A program made the position numbers and the translations under genes. Positions 53,141-63,647 of a stretch of DNA of 64,000 nt are shown here, piece after piece. The notes beneath the pieces were generated by a model that had not been told where the DNA came from, did not search any database, and saw only the letters and a list, made by a program, of their open reading frames with translations. Source of the DNA: VAZQ01 sp963827585 (lineage in GTDB: Bacteria > Pseudomonadota > Alphaproteobacteria > Rhizobiales > Xanthobacteraceae); the NCBI GenBank assembly GCA_963827585.1, contig CAWHCK010000014.1:1-64000 (forward strand). The letters are read 5' to 3'. The stretch's first letter is position 1. Every line of letters begins with the position of its first letter.

Positions 53141-53317
53141 GACGCCAATGGAGGCAGCCGAGACGGCACGCGCGGTATTGAGGCCGCAACCGAAATAGTC
53201 GAGACTGCCTCATCCTCGCAGCGTCGTGTTTGCGCCGCCGGTGTGGCCTCGAGGATATGGACAGTCTTCCTCGGCAAATGTTCGGCCGGTTGGCGCACCT
53301 GTCAAGATGATGTTGTC

Positions 53318-54686
53318 ATGACCGAGAGCAACCCAACTGAAGAAACGAATGCTCTTCTCGCCGCAGTCGTCGCCTCCTCGATGGATGCCGTCTTCAGCAT
53401 CGATGCGAACGCAAGAATTCAGACGTGGAACCTGGCCGCCGAGCAACTCTATGGGTACACCGCAGCCGAGGCCATCGGTCAGCCGCTCGGCTTTCTCGCC
53501 CCCGATCCCGCGACCTATGAGCCGGGGACCAGGTTCCAGCGCGTACTTCAAGGCGAGCAGATCTATTTCGAAACCTCTCGGCGACGCAAAGATGGACGTC
53601 TGGTGGAGGTTGGGATCAGCTCCGGGCCAATTCGGGACTCGAGCGGAAACGTCGTCGGCATCTCGGTCGTCCACCGCGACATATCCGAACGCAAGCGTTC
53701 CGAGCGCGACCTGCGCCAGATCCACGAATGGCTCGAGATGGCGCAAGAGGCAGGGGACGTGGCTCCGTGGGGATACGACCCCGATATCGGCGAGGTGCGC
53801 TGGACAAAGCAACTGTACCGACAGCTCAGCTATAGTCCGGCTGAAGTAACGCCGTCCTTGTCGGCATTTCGCGAGCGCGTGCATCCCGAGGATCACGCGC
53901 GGCTCGATGACCTTCGCGAAAAGGAAAGGACGGCCGAACCGGGCACTCAGTTCAAAATCGAACTGCGCCTCATTCGGCGGAACGAGGATTCTGTCTTGGA
54001 TCGAGCGGCGCTCGCGGGTGATCGAGCATGCGGGACGCCGCCGGATCATCGGCGTCAACGTCGACATCACCGAGCGCAAGAAGCACGAAGACAATTTGCA
54101 CTTCATCATGGGCGAACTGTCTCACCGCACGAAGAACCTGCTTTCAGTCGTTCAAGCAATGGCGTCGCAAACCGCGCGGTACAGTGGAAGCTTCGCGGAT
54201 TTCGAGGAGCGCTTTCTGGGACGCATTCGAGCCTTGTCGCAATCGCACGATCTCCTGGTCACGCAGAACTGGAGCGGCGCGCCGCTTCAGGACCTGATCC
54301 TGGCGCAATTGATGCCATTCGTGGAAGATGAAGCGCGTATCCAAGCCGCAGGCCCTTCGATCTTCGTGAAAGCTCAAGCGGCCCAATCGTTGGGCATCAT
54401 CCTGCATGAGCTTGCGACCAATGCCTCGAAATATGGAGCGCTCTCCGTACCGGCAGGAAAAATCATGATCCGCTGGGACCTCGACCCGACAGCAGTACGC
54501 CTCAGCTGGCGCGAGAAGGATGGCCCGACCGTGAAGTCGCCGGCACATCCGGGGTTCGGTCGAATCATCATCGAGCGAATGGCAGGCGACATGTTCGGCG
54601 GCACGGCGAAACTCGAGCTCTCGCCGACCGGCGCGCACTGGAGCGCTTCCATTCCCCGGTCACTCTTCGTCAAGGCGGTCGCCTGA
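53318..54686 (+). CDS. PAS-PAS sensor histidine kinase of the HWE/HisKA_2 type (one frameshift)
   Basis: This protein of about 456 residues has no membrane segment. PAS 1 reads VVASSMDAVFSIDANARIQTWN to VVHRDISERKRSERDL. PAS 2 has WGYDPDIGEVRWTKQLYRQL and RVHPEDHARLDDL. An indel near 53997 splits PAS 2: NEDSVL leads into WIERRSRVIEHAGRRRIIGVNVDITERKK in the next frame. The kinase core follows with the phospho-acceptor His in MGELSHRTKNLLSVVQAMA, ILHELATNASKYGALS (N box) and a relaxed G box near FGRIIIERMAG. HWE kinases are typical of alphaproteobacteria. No response regulator is adjacent. Confidence 0.88.
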
Positions 54687-54806
54687 GGCTCTTGCAACTG
54701 CGCGCCGGCAATTCCGTTCCGGGTGGGTTGGGGCACGTTGGGTTGACCTCGCTGTCCCGGTTGCTACTCTCGTCGCTCGATCACACGACGCCGACGCAGG
54801 ATCGCA

Positions 54807-55265
54807 ATGGGCATCTTCCGAAGAAAAGCGCCAAGTCATTTGGTCCCGATCCATCCGGATAATGCCACGAAGAAGGACTGGATCATCCTGCTGGAGGCCG
54901 GAACCATCATCGGTCCGTCGCCTGAAAGACTTCGTGTCGCCCGATCCACGCTGGAGCGAAGAATTGTAAAAAAATACAACATCCTGCTGAAAGCGGAGCA
55001 TTTCCTCGTCGTGGAAGGATACGATCCGCAAATCCATGCCGTGTATTTCTGTCCCCAGCTCTACAGGTATGACCCTGATAAGAAGCTCGTTCCCCTCCAA
55101 GGCGAAGAAATCGGAAGACTGATTGCGCAGGCAGTGGAGGGCGGAGTGACGGAGAGACGACCATGGTATGAACCATCGGAGAAAACACCAGATCAGCCAG
55201 CAATCAGCACTTCAATGCAAACGGAATTTGATAGCGTCGTTGTTGAAATGCCGAGAGCGCGATGA
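54807..55265 (+). CDS. Hypothetical cytoplasmic protein
   Basis: This 152-residue protein starts MGIFRRKAPSHLVPIHPDNA. The middle, ILLKAEHFLVVEGYDPQIHAVYF, and CPQLYRYDPDKKLVPLQGEE look like a small alpha/beta fold; the end is disordered. I recognise no family. It follows the sensor kinase by 120 bp on the same strand and may be its target or an unrelated insertion. Confidence 0.5.
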   Translation: MGIFRRKAPSHLVPIHPDNATKKDWIILLEAGTIIGPSPERLRVARSTLERRIVKKYNILLKAEHFLVVEGYDPQIHAVYFCPQLYRYDPDKKLVPLQGEEIGRLIAQAVEGGVTERRPWYEPSEKTPDQPAISTSMQTEFDSVVVEMPRAR

Positions 55266-55533
55266 CTTTTTTTTCGCCAAGGCTCTTGGCCTTCCCTTCT
55301 GCCCTTCCGACAATCTGACCAATCTTGTATGATGCAAGGACGGGCATGAGTTAGTCCGCGAGCTGCCCGCGGGACGTGCCGAAGTCCCGCTTATGACCGG
55401 TTACCGGCAGCGCGACCGTTGCCGTCGGCGGGCCGACACTCTGAAAGTCAGTAAGGCGATCTGATTTTGCGTTGCAGGTGCCCCGGCATCGGCATTCCGC
55501 AGGTTCGCTTGTAGCATTCAGGGAGGGAACGCC

Positions 55534-56538
55534 GTGACACTTCCGCGCCGCCAATTCCTGCATCAGTTCCTGCGGCTGGCAGCGGGAGCTGCCGCGCTTC
55601 CGGCCGTCGCGCGCATCGCAGCGGCGCAAGGCTATCCGTCGCGGCCGATCACGATGATGGTGCCGTTCCCGCCAGGCGGCCTCACCGACGTCGTCGGGCG
55701 CCTCGTGGCCGAGGGCATGCGCACCTCGCTCGGCCAAACCATCGTGATCGAGAATGTCGGCGGCGCCACCGGCAGCATCGGCACCGGGCGGGTCGCCCGC
55801 GCCGCACCCGACGGGTACACGATCACGGTCGGCATCTGGAACACGCATGTCGCGAACGGCGTCACCTATCCGCTGCAGTACGACATCGTGAACGATTTCG
55901 AACCGATCGCGCTGCTGGCGGACGCCCCACTGCTGTTCCTGGGAAAGAAGGCGCTGGCGGCGAACGACCTCAAGGAACTGATCGCCTGGCTCAAGGCCAA
56001 CCCCGACACGGCATCGATGGCCACGACCGGGGCGGGAGGCCCCGGCCATCTGCTTGCGCTGCTCATGCAGAAGCAGACCGGCACGCGCTTCGGGCTGGTG
56101 CCCTATCGCGGCGCCAATCCGGGGGTGCAGGACGTCGTCGCGGGGCAGATCGACATGATGATCGCCAACCCGGCCACCGCGATGCCGCATGTGCGCGCCG
56201 GCAAAGTGAAGGCGTTCGCCGTCACCGCCAAGGGCCGCCTGGGTATCGCGCCCGAGATCCCGTCGGTGGACGAGGCGGGATTGCCGGGGCTGCATTTCTC
56301 GCTATGGGCGGCGCTGTTTGCCCCGCGCGGCACGCCGAAGGACATCGTCGGCAAGCTCAACGCCGCGGCAGTCAACACATTGGCGGACCCGGCCATGCGC
56401 CAGAAGCTCATGGACCAGGGCCTGGTCATTCCGCCGCGCGAGCAGCAGACCCCCGAGGCCCTCGCCGCCTACCAGAAAGCCGAGATCGAGAAATGGTGGC
56501 CGGTCATCAAGGCGGCCGGCATCAAGGGAGAGGAGTGA
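55534..56538 (+). CDS. Bug/TTT-type solute-binding protein, GTG start
   Basis: This 334-residue receptor has leader TLPRRQFLHQFLRLAAGAAAL (RR, Tat-like). Family blocks are YPSRPITMMVPFPPGGLTDVVGR, GQTIVIENVGGATGSIGTGR, APDGYTITVGIWN, LVPYRGANPGVQDVVAGQIDM and LFAPRGTPKDIVGKLN. The start is GTG with GGGAGGG 6 nt upstream; there is no nearby ATG. It is most like the copies at 11456 and 57810, sharing the VEKWYPIIKAAGIK-like end (IEKWWPVIKAAGIK). Confidence 0.9.
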   Translation: MTLPRRQFLHQFLRLAAGAAALPAVARIAAAQGYPSRPITMMVPFPPGGLTDVVGRLVAEGMRTSLGQTIVIENVGGATGSIGTGRVARAAPDGYTITVGIWNTHVANGVTYPLQYDIVNDFEPIALLADAPLLFLGKKALAANDLKELIAWLKANPDTASMATTGAGGPGHLLALLMQKQTGTRFGLVPYRGANPGVQDVVAGQIDMMIANPATAMPHVRAGKVKAFAVTAKGRLGIAPEIPSVDEAGLPGLHFSLWAALFAPRGTPKDIVGKLNAAAVNTLADPAMRQKLMDQGLVIPPREQQTPEALAAYQKAEIEKWWPVIKAAGIKGEE

Positions 56539-56753
56539 CTTCTCACAAGTCGGCTGCTGCAAGGCATGGACAAGATCGCCCAGAGACTGCGGCGGACGCG
56601 CGTGTCATACCAGCGGCACCAAACCACGATCCGTCATCCTGAGGTGCCCGCGCTCTTGCGCGGGCCTCGAAGGATGAACGGCCCCCGGAGCTGTGGTCGC
56701 TCCTCAGGGTGACGGTGAGATCGAGTTGTTCCTGGCCGCCGATCACGTCAGTT

Positions 56754-56858
56754 CTAGAGCGTGATTGCTTTAGGTTGAGTCGCAATCACGCTCTAGCTTT
56801 TTGTTTGAGCATGATCTTTTCGGAAAACCGGTACCCACTTTTCCGGATCATGCTCTAG
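56754..56858. repeat. Palindromic repeat family A, copy 5 (compound)
   Basis: CTAGAGCGTGATTGC with GCAATCACGCTCTAG, then GAGCATGATC...GATCATGCTCTAG. Close to copy 3 at 40526. Just before it, 56630-56715 holds another hairpin-rich intergenic motif (CATCCTGAGGTGCCCGCG ... CGCGGGCCTCGAAGGATG). Confidence 0.85.
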
Positions 56859-57762
56859 ATCGGACGACAATCCCACGGCGTGTCGTCGAGAAGTTGCCGA
56901 TGCCTCCCGCCGCCCAATGCGGCGTGCCACCATTCGACGACCTCGCCGCCCTTGTTGAGCAGGCCCAGGATCGGTTTTCCATCGATCATGCGGACTTTCC
57001 AGGTGCCGTGATTGGTCGTGTCGCGTTGCAACGGTTGCGACAGGCCCCCGCTGGAAACCCTGCTGAACGCATGCTGCTCGTAGCGAAACGTGCCGTCGGC
57101 AAACAGGAACAGCGTCTTCCTGCTTTCATAATAAAAGCCGCCGCCGGAATAGTCGTTGTCGCGCTGGCTCTCCTCGAGGCGAAGCATCTTGCCACTCAAA
57201 TTCTCCGTCAGCATCGTCAGCAGCAGGTGCGTGGTCGGGCCCGCGCCGGGAGGGACGACGGGTTCAGGCCGAGACGGCTCGGGCTGCACTGGCGCCGGTA
57301 CCGCCGTCGTGGGGCCATCGTCGAGCAACGCGCCGTCCAGGAGACCCCGCATGAAAGTCGTGAGCGTATCAGCGTGCTCGCGGCTGGCGGCAATCGAGCA
57401 TGATATGCCGTTCCCGCTCGTGTCGCGCTTCTCGGCCTTGTAGGCGACATAGGCACCGCCTTCGAAGCGACGGGAGTGCGCCCCGTGCTTCGTCCGCGCC
57501 GGCCCGACCGGAACCATCTCTTGGTCCTCGAGCGGAAACGGTTTGCTGATCCAACCACGCGCGAGCGGCCTCGCCGCGTCGTGGAAGCGCAGAAAGCAGG
57601 AGATGCGCCGGTCGTCGGAGCCGGATCTCTGAAGATCAACTCCTTGTTCAGGCAGCCGCTGTAGCCGTCGGGAAGGCGCACGGCGACCGCGCCACCCGCA
57701 GCACGCAGCAACCCATGGCGGTGCGCGTACGTCTTCCCCGGAACGATCGTCGTTACTGGCAT
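56855..57762 (-). CDS. Hypothetical protein with beta-rich C-terminus (one frameshift)
   Basis: This protein of about 300 residues begins MPVTTIVPGKTYAHRHGLLRA at ATG 57762. After NKELIFRDPAP the frame must change near 57630 to continue RSGSDDRRISCFLRFHDAARPL. The second half holds SGGGFYYESRKTLFLFADGTF, RDTTNHGTWKVRMIDGKPILGL and VVEWWHAALGGGRHRQL, a repeated hot-dog or lipocalin-like beta pattern. I recognise no family. A Pro-rich linker (VPAPVQPEPSRPEPVVPPG) separates the halves. No signal peptide. It is downstream of the Bug gene at 57810 by 47 nt, so co-transcription is likely. Confidence 0.55.
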
Positions 57763-57809
57763 TTTGTCATCTCTCGGCTCCGTGCTGCACCGACTGAAGC
57801 CATGCGCCC

Positions 57810-58799
57810 TCACTCGCCTTTGATGTTCGCGGCCTTGATGATCGGCCACCACTTCTCGATCTCGGCTTTCTGAAGCGCGGCGAGCGCCTCGGGGGTCTGC
57901 CGGGCGCGCGGGAAAATCTCCTGCCCCAGCTCCACGAATCTTTGACGCACGCCCGGGTCTGCCAAGGCGCCCACCAGGGCGGCATTGAGCCTGGCGATCA
58001 CGCTTTTGGGCGTCCCTTTAGGTGCGAACACCCCGCCCCAGACGGAAATGTGCAGCTCCGCCAATCCCGCCTCGTCCACCGTCGGGATGTCCGGCGCCGA
58101 GGTCAGCCGGGTGCTACCGGTGACGGCATAGGCCCGTATGAGACCCTCGCGCGCCATAGCCAGCGAGCTCGCCGGCGAAGGGCACATCACATCGACGCGT
58201 CCCCCGATCATGTCCTGCAGCGCCGGGGCAGCGCCGCGGTAGGGTATGAACGGCCAGCTTGCGCCGGCGGCGCGTTGCAATGCGAGGCCACAGAGGTGCA
58301 GCACGCCACCGGCGCCATTGTGAGCGAACGCAACGGTCGAGTGATTGGCCTTCAGCCAAGGGATCAGCTCCTTCAGATTGTCCGGGAGTGCGTTCTTGCC
58401 GACGATGAGAAGGGGACCGTTCATCAGCAGCGCGACCGGTTCGAAGTCCCTCACCACGTCGTATTGGAGCGCGTAGATCGCGCCATTGATCACGAACTGA
58501 TCGCCGGAGCCGATGCCGATCGTGTAACCGTCGGGCGCCGCGCGCGCGAGACGCCCCGCTGCGATGCTGCCGCTGGCGCCGCCGACGTTCTCGATCACCA
58601 CCGATTGCGAGAGGAACCCGCGCATGGCTTCTGCCAGAACGCGCGCGAGCGAATCGAAGAGACCCGCCGCGGGATAGGGCACGACCATCGTGATCGGGCG
58701 CACCGGATAGACTTCCCTTGCGTTCCCGATCGATCCAAAAATTGCGACCGCTGCAACACCGATCGCAAGGGCCCGTTGCAAACGCCTGGTGTCACGCAT
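57810..58799 (-). CDS. Bug/TTT-type solute-binding protein
   Basis: This 329-residue receptor has leader MRDTRRLQRALAIGVAAVA. Family blocks are YPVRPITMVVPYPAAGLFDSLAR (AAG in place of PGG), SQSVVIENVGGASGSIAAGR, APDGYTIGIGSGDQ, FIPYRGAAPALQDMIGGRVDV and GVFAPKGTPKSVIARLN. The C-terminus IEKWWPIIKAANIKGE resembles the 55534 copy. ATG 58799 is used; the frame is open to 58880. The hypothetical gene at 56855 follows. Confidence 0.88.
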   Translation of the reverse strand: MRDTRRLQRALAIGVAAVAIFGSIGNAREVYPVRPITMVVPYPAAGLFDSLARVLAEAMRGFLSQSVVIENVGGASGSIAAGRLARAAPDGYTIGIGSGDQFVINGAIYALQYDVVRDFEPVALLMNGPLLIVGKNALPDNLKELIPWLKANHSTVAFAHNGAGGVLHLCGLALQRAAGASWPFIPYRGAAPALQDMIGGRVDVMCPSPASSLAMAREGLIRAYAVTGSTRLTSAPDIPTVDEAGLAELHISVWGGVFAPKGTPKSVIARLNAALVGALADPGVRQRFVELGQEIFPRARQTPEALAALQKAEIEKWWPIIKAANIKGE

Positions 58800-58845
58800 G
58801 GACTTTCTCCATCGGACTGGCGGGACGGCGCCGGCCGGCACGACG

Positions 58846-59070
58846 TCAGTTCTCGAACATCGCCGGCATGCCTCGAGCAATGTCTCGCTCGAACGTGGTG
58901 GTTTCGAACTTGGGGTATTTGTCCCGGTACTTGGCGCTCGCGGGATCGCAGAAATTGTCGAGATGAAATTGCGCCATCACGTTCACCGGCGCCGCCGGCA
59001 CGCGCTCGGTCGCAACAATGCGGATCGCCGGATCGTCCCAAATTGTCCGGTTGGCCAAGTCACCCACGGG
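58846..59070 (-). pseudogene. Possible C-terminal gene fragment
   Basis: About 70 codons read WDDPAIRIVATERVPAAPVN, then MAQFHLDNFCDPASAKYRDK and TTFERDIARGMPAMFEN-stop. The composition is protein-like and differs from random frames. No good start or N-terminal half is present and I do not recognise the family. It is probably the tail of a deleted gene, lying in the gap upstream of the Bug gene. Confidence 0.35.
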
Positions 59071-59153
59071 TCGACTCCTTGGCTCTATCCATACATCTAT
59101 ACTCCGGCGGCGCCGGCGTCCATCTCCGGCGCATGTTCGGAAGGACCTCAACG

Positions 59154-59618
59154 ATGACTCCCGACCAGGACAAAATCGCTGACGTGCGGCTGCGCGACCT
59201 GGAGATTGCGGAAAAAATCCTGAAGCCGAGACGGGATCGAGCGGAGCGCGCATACGATCGGGCGCTGACAACGCTGTGGGTGGGAAATGCCGGTGCTGCG
59301 CTCGCGACGCTCGCCTACATCACGGCCAATCGGCATGACGGCACATTCACCCGGTCGTTGCTGGTGCCGCTCGTCCTCTTCGTTCTAGGGCTCGCGGTGA
59401 CGGGCATCAGCTCCCTGATCGAGTTCGAAGCCGAACGGCGCGCGATCGCGCGCATTCAAAGAGCGGATCCGATCCTCGATGTCCGGTCGGATGGCGTTGA
59501 TTGGTTTGCGGAGAAAATCCGATCTCCCTTGGACTGGAGAACGGCAACGGCGTTGGTGTCCGGCACCTGCTTTGTCGTCGGATTTATCTTCGGCTTCGTC
59601 ATGCTGGCCCGCAACTAG
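59154..59618 (+). CDS. Small membrane protein (unknown)
   Basis: This 154-residue protein has a charged N-terminal helix (ADVRLRDLEIAEKILKPRRDRAE) and then membrane segments TTLWVGNAGAALATLAYI, SLLVPLVLFVLGLAVTGISSL and a C-terminal ALVSGTCFVVGFIFGFVML. Three helices and a coiled N-terminus suggest a small inner-membrane protein; no family is recognised. ATG 59154 has GGAAGGA about 8 nt upstream; ATG 59133 is in frame too. Confidence 0.65.
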   Translation: MTPDQDKIADVRLRDLEIAEKILKPRRDRAERAYDRALTTLWVGNAGAALATLAYITANRHDGTFTRSLLVPLVLFVLGLAVTGISSLIEFEAERRAIARIQRADPILDVRSDGVDWFAEKIRSPLDWRTATALVSGTCFVVGFIFGFVMLARN

Positions 59619-59882
59619 CACCAAAATTCGCCGCAGCGAGCGGCATTTTCGGCAAGGCCGATGGAAAGGGTTGGGCGCGGCACGTTGGGTGCGCCGCAAC
59701 ATTGTGGGCGGCGCGGGACACACACCTAACTCAGGCCGGCGCCGGTGTCGGATGCCGTGAACCTGCCGTCCGGCTCCCCCGACTATTAGAGGGATGGATG
59801 GGTGGTCGGTGCGCCCGCCAACACGGGCCGCCCGGAGCGGCCGCCGCGACACACGCGTTGCCGCCTCCAATAGGAGGTCAAC

Positions 59883-62046
59883 ATGAAGCGTCGCTTTTCC
59901 AATCATGACTCGAGCTGCTGCTGCGGGGCCTGCATGGCTTCGACGGCAGAGGACGCGGGGGCACAGAACGCGGGCGATTCCGGCAAAGCCGATGGCGGCA
60001 GCGCGCCCCGCACGTATCGGCACACGGGCGGATCCCCGACCTTTGGGGATCCGGGCGGCGCCGGCGATCCAGACGCCGGCGACAAGGACAATCCAAAGAA
60101 GCCGGACTACTCTCTCGCGGACATTCATCGGGTGCTGACGACGAACTGGGATGACGAGGATGACATCCCCGGACCGCCGCCGCCGCGCAAGTGGATCGCC
60201 AAGGACGTCAGCTACTACATTGCGACCGACCCGATGCGCCCGCCGGACGACCTCGATGGCGACCCCGAGGCCGGCGCCGATTCCGGATTTGGCTTCGAAG
60301 CGGCCGCCAAGATGAGCGGCCGACGCGACTTCGCCGCCCAGGCTTTCGAATTGTGGGATGATCTCATCAATATCAATCTCAACGAGAGAAAAGATCACGA
60401 CGCAGACATCACGATTGCGTATTCCACTGAAGTCGGCACCCGCGCCTTTGCGACTGCCGACCTTTCCCCCGACGGGACACAAATCGAGGCGGAGCGTATC
60501 TGGTTCTCCACCACCCGGGTCGGCCACGGGCTCTTCGACTTCTCCTACGCAAGATTCGGTTTCCATGACTTCGTCCACGAGATCGGCCATGCGCTCGGGC
60601 TCTCGCACCCGGGCGTCTACCCCACAGGGGCTACCTACGCCGACCACGCGGAGTACGCGCAGGACACTCGAATGTTCACAGTGATGTCCTATTTCGGCGG
60701 CTGGACCCATTATGCGGGGGGTGGTTTGACCTGGAGGTTCGTGAACGATGGCGACGACCACGCTGAAGACCTGTATCCGTCGACGCCGATGCTGCACGAT
60801 ATCTACGCGATCCAGCGGATCTATGGGGCCGACACGACGACGCGCGCCGGCGATACGATCTACGGATTCAACTCGACCGCCGACCGCCCGGTGTTCAGCT
60901 TCAGCATCGACAACCCGACGCCGATCCTCACCATCTGGGACGGGGGCGGCGACCACGACACGCTCGACGTGTCGGGCTACGGGCAGGACCAGTTCATCAA
61001 TCTCAATCCCGGCACCTACAGCAATATCGGCGCGCTGACGGAAAATGTCGCCATCGCGTTCGACTGCTGGATCGAAGATGCCGTCGGCGGCGAGGGCGAC
61101 GATCGCATCGAAGGCAACATCCGCGACAACCAGCTCACCGGCGGCGCCGGCATCGACACGATCTTCGGCGGCGATGGCGAGGACACCATCGACGGCGGCC
61201 GCGACCCCGACGCGATGTACGGCGGGAACCACGACGACACCTACCTGGTCGACCACCTCGGCGATTTCATCGTCGAGAGCCCGGGCGGCGGTTACGACAC
61301 GGCGGAGGTGAGCGTCAGCGGCTACATGCTCGACTACTTTGTCGAGCGTGGAGAGGTCGTCAATCCTAGCGGCACCACGTTCACGCTGACGGGCAACAAT
61401 CTCGTCAATGTCCTCGTCGGCAGTGCCGGACGCGACCGGCTCTTCGGCGGCAGCGAGAACGACGCGATCCACGGTCACGGCGACGAAGACTATATCGACG
61501 GCGGCACAGGCGCCGATCGGATGTACGGCGGGACCGGCAATGACACCTACGTGGTCGACAACCCGGGCGACCGCATCTTCGAAGAGCTTGGAGACAAGGA
61601 TACCGCAATCGTATCGTGGAACGGCTACGCGCTACCCGGCAACGTGGAGAACGGGCGGGTCGGCACCGGGACCGGTCTCGAGCTCTTTGGCAACGGGGTT
61701 CGGAACATCCTCACGGGCGGAGCGGGGCGAGACACGCTGCACGGCGGAGGCGACAACGACGAACTCAACGGCGGCGCCCAGCCCGATTGGCTGTACGGCG
61801 ACGGCGGGAACGATACGTTCGTGTTCCACCGCGGCGAGGCCCATGGCGACGTCCTCGGCGACTTCAACGGCAACGGCGCGGCCGCGGGCGACCAGAATCC
61901 GGCTCGTGGGCTACGTGGGTGCCACGCTCACCCAGCTCGACAGCACGCACCTCGAAATCTTCGCCTCCGGCGGTGTGCACGAGATCATCACGCTCGGGGC
62001 CGGGGCCACGTTCCACTCATCGGACTGGACGTCCGTCGTCGGCTGA
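59883..62046 (+). CDS. Serralysin-like M10 metalloprotease with RTX repeats (C-terminal frameshift)
   Basis: This protein of about 720 residues is a predicted secreted zinc protease. The zinc motif is FHDFVHEIGHALGLSHPGVY (HExxHxxGxxH) and the Met-turn is TVMSYFGGW. Calcium-binding nonapeptide blocks follow, including GGEGDDRIEG, GGAGIDTIFGGDGEDTIDGG, GGTGADRMYGGTGND and GGAGRDTLHGGGDND. There is no Sec signal, so type I secretion (C-terminal signal) is expected; no HlyBD-type genes are in the window. An extra A near 61900 shifts the frame: the true end, RLVGYVGATLTQLDSTHLEIF to SDWTSVVG, lies in the next frame and stops at 62046. The N-terminus has an unusual CCCGAC cluster. AGGAGGT precedes ATG 59883. 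Confidence 0.9.
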
Positions 62047-62244
62047 TTGGACGAGGCCTCGTCATCGGGCGCAAACCGTTGATGCTCGGCGTCCAGTCGT
62101 CCGTCGTCGATTCCAAAAATCGTGACAACTCTTCATCAGCCGATCTGGCGGACGAACGCCTTTTTCGCCGCTTGAGGAACGGTTCAAAGGCTATCCGACG
62201 CAAACGAGACAGGGCGCTTTGACATACCAGGCCGCAACGGACCC

Positions 62245-63480
62245 TCACCGTACCGGCTGGGTGCGGTCGACGGCCGCGCCGCGCAGGTAGACCGCGGAGA
62301 TGCGCCGCGTGTTGGTGATGTCGTCGAGCGGATTGGCGTCAAGCACGATGAAGTCGGCGCTCTTGCCCGCGGCGAGCGTGCCGGCGTCGGCCAGGCGCAG
62401 GAACTCGGCCGAGTTGCGCGTCGCCGCCACGAGGACCTGCATCGGGGTCATGCCGGCGGTCACCATGTCCAGCATCTCGATGTGCGGACCCCACGGCGTG
62501 TTGCCGTCGGTGCCGAGCGTGATGCGCACGCCCGCGGCGTTGAGCTTCGCGAGGTTGCGGGCCTGGATGCCGTAGAAGGCCTGCGCCTGCGGCCGGTCGG
62601 TGTTGGCGGCCTCGAGCTTCTCGAAATCGGCGGCCGGGAGGCTTCGCTGCAGCCAGCCCAGATCGGTCTTCACGCCGCGATCCGGCAGGTTGGGCGTGAG
62701 CACCAGGTTCGGACGCTCCTTGAACATGGCGACGAGCTCGTCGTCGATGTCGCGGTCGCGAACGCCGTGCGCGAAGGCATCGATGCCGGCGCGCATGAGG
62801 CCCTTGGTGTCCTCGAGCTCGAAAATGTGCGCGGTGATCCGTAGGCCCTGCTTGTGCGCCTCATCGATAATGGCGCCGTAGATTTCGGGGGTCAGCTTCT
62901 TGTACTTGCCGTCGCGGCTGTCGACCCAGATTTTCACGATATCGACCTTGTGCGCCGCGAGCTCCTGCACCGCCTTGCGGCCTTCCGCCTCGGTCGTGAT
63001 CCAGTGCGGCGTGGTGAGGCGCCCCGGCTCGGGCATGGTGATGCCGCGCCCGGCGCTGAAGAAGCGCGCGGCGCCGGGCATGTTCTCCTTGCGCATGTCC
63101 AGGAGCTCATAGTTGTCGGTGCCGAGGCTCAGCGCGGCGCTCACGCCGAAATAGGCGCGCCGCTGCAGGTCGCGCATGATGAGCTCGCGCGTCGGGCTGA
63201 GATGGACGTGGGTGTCGATCAGCATCGGCATCACGGTCTTGCCCGACAGCGTGACGCGGGTGGCGCCGACGGGCAGGCTGACGTCGGCGGCGCGGCCGGC
63301 GGCGACGATGCGCGTGCCGTCGATGAGGAGCACCGCGTTCTCGATCGGCGCGCCGCCGTCGCCCACGATGAGGCGCACCCCTTCGAACGCGGTCACGCCG
63401 GACTGCGCGCCGGCGGGCGAAGCGAATTGAGCGAGGAAACCAAGGGCAACGCTTGCGGCAACAACGACGACCCGGCGCAT
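62245..63480 (-). CDS. Secreted amidohydrolase (imidazolonepropionase-like)
   Basis: This 411-residue metal-dependent hydrolase has signal peptide MRRVVVVAASVALGFLAQF ending AGAQ. The metal site is MPMLIDTHVHLSPTRE (HxH), with the carbamylated-Lys position in KIWVDSRDGKYK, ITAHIFELED, GIDAFAHGV and the catalytic Asp in RITLGTDGNTPWGPH. The C-terminal AGTLAAGKSADFIVLDANPLDDI completes the fold. It is like the periplasmic prolidase/imidazolonepropionase-related amidohydrolases. ATG 63480 has GGAGG 5 nt upstream and is chosen over the open frame to 63567. Confidence 0.88.
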   Translation of the reverse strand: MRRVVVVAASVALGFLAQFASPAGAQSGVTAFEGVRLIVGDGGAPIENAVLLIDGTRIVAAGRAADVSLPVGATRVTLSGKTVMPMLIDTHVHLSPTRELIMRDLQRRAYFGVSAALSLGTDNYELLDMRKENMPGAARFFSAGRGITMPEPGRLTTPHWITTEAEGRKAVQELAAHKVDIVKIWVDSRDGKYKKLTPEIYGAIIDEAHKQGLRITAHIFELEDTKGLMRAGIDAFAHGVRDRDIDDELVAMFKERPNLVLTPNLPDRGVKTDLGWLQRSLPAADFEKLEAANTDRPQAQAFYGIQARNLAKLNAAGVRITLGTDGNTPWGPHIEMLDMVTAGMTPMQVLVAATRNSAEFLRLADAGTLAAGKSADFIVLDANPLDDITNTRRISAVYLRGAAVDRTQPVR

Positions 63481-63647
63481 CGGAGCCTCCATGGTGAAAG
63501 GCGGACGGCCGGAGTGTAGCGCTTCGCAGGGGACCGGAAGAGGGGGGATTGCGGCACGTCCCCTCACCCGGCGGCCCGCAGCCGCATATTGGCCGCTGCC
63601 GGTCGCGTCACCATATGACGGTCGGGGGAAGACAATCGGAGACTCCC

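Noticed and set aside
59385..61478. A 697-codon minus-strand frame opposite the RTX protease
   Set aside because: RTX repeats often produce long antisense frames; the Val/Ala/Asp-rich repeats there mirror the GGxGxD codons.
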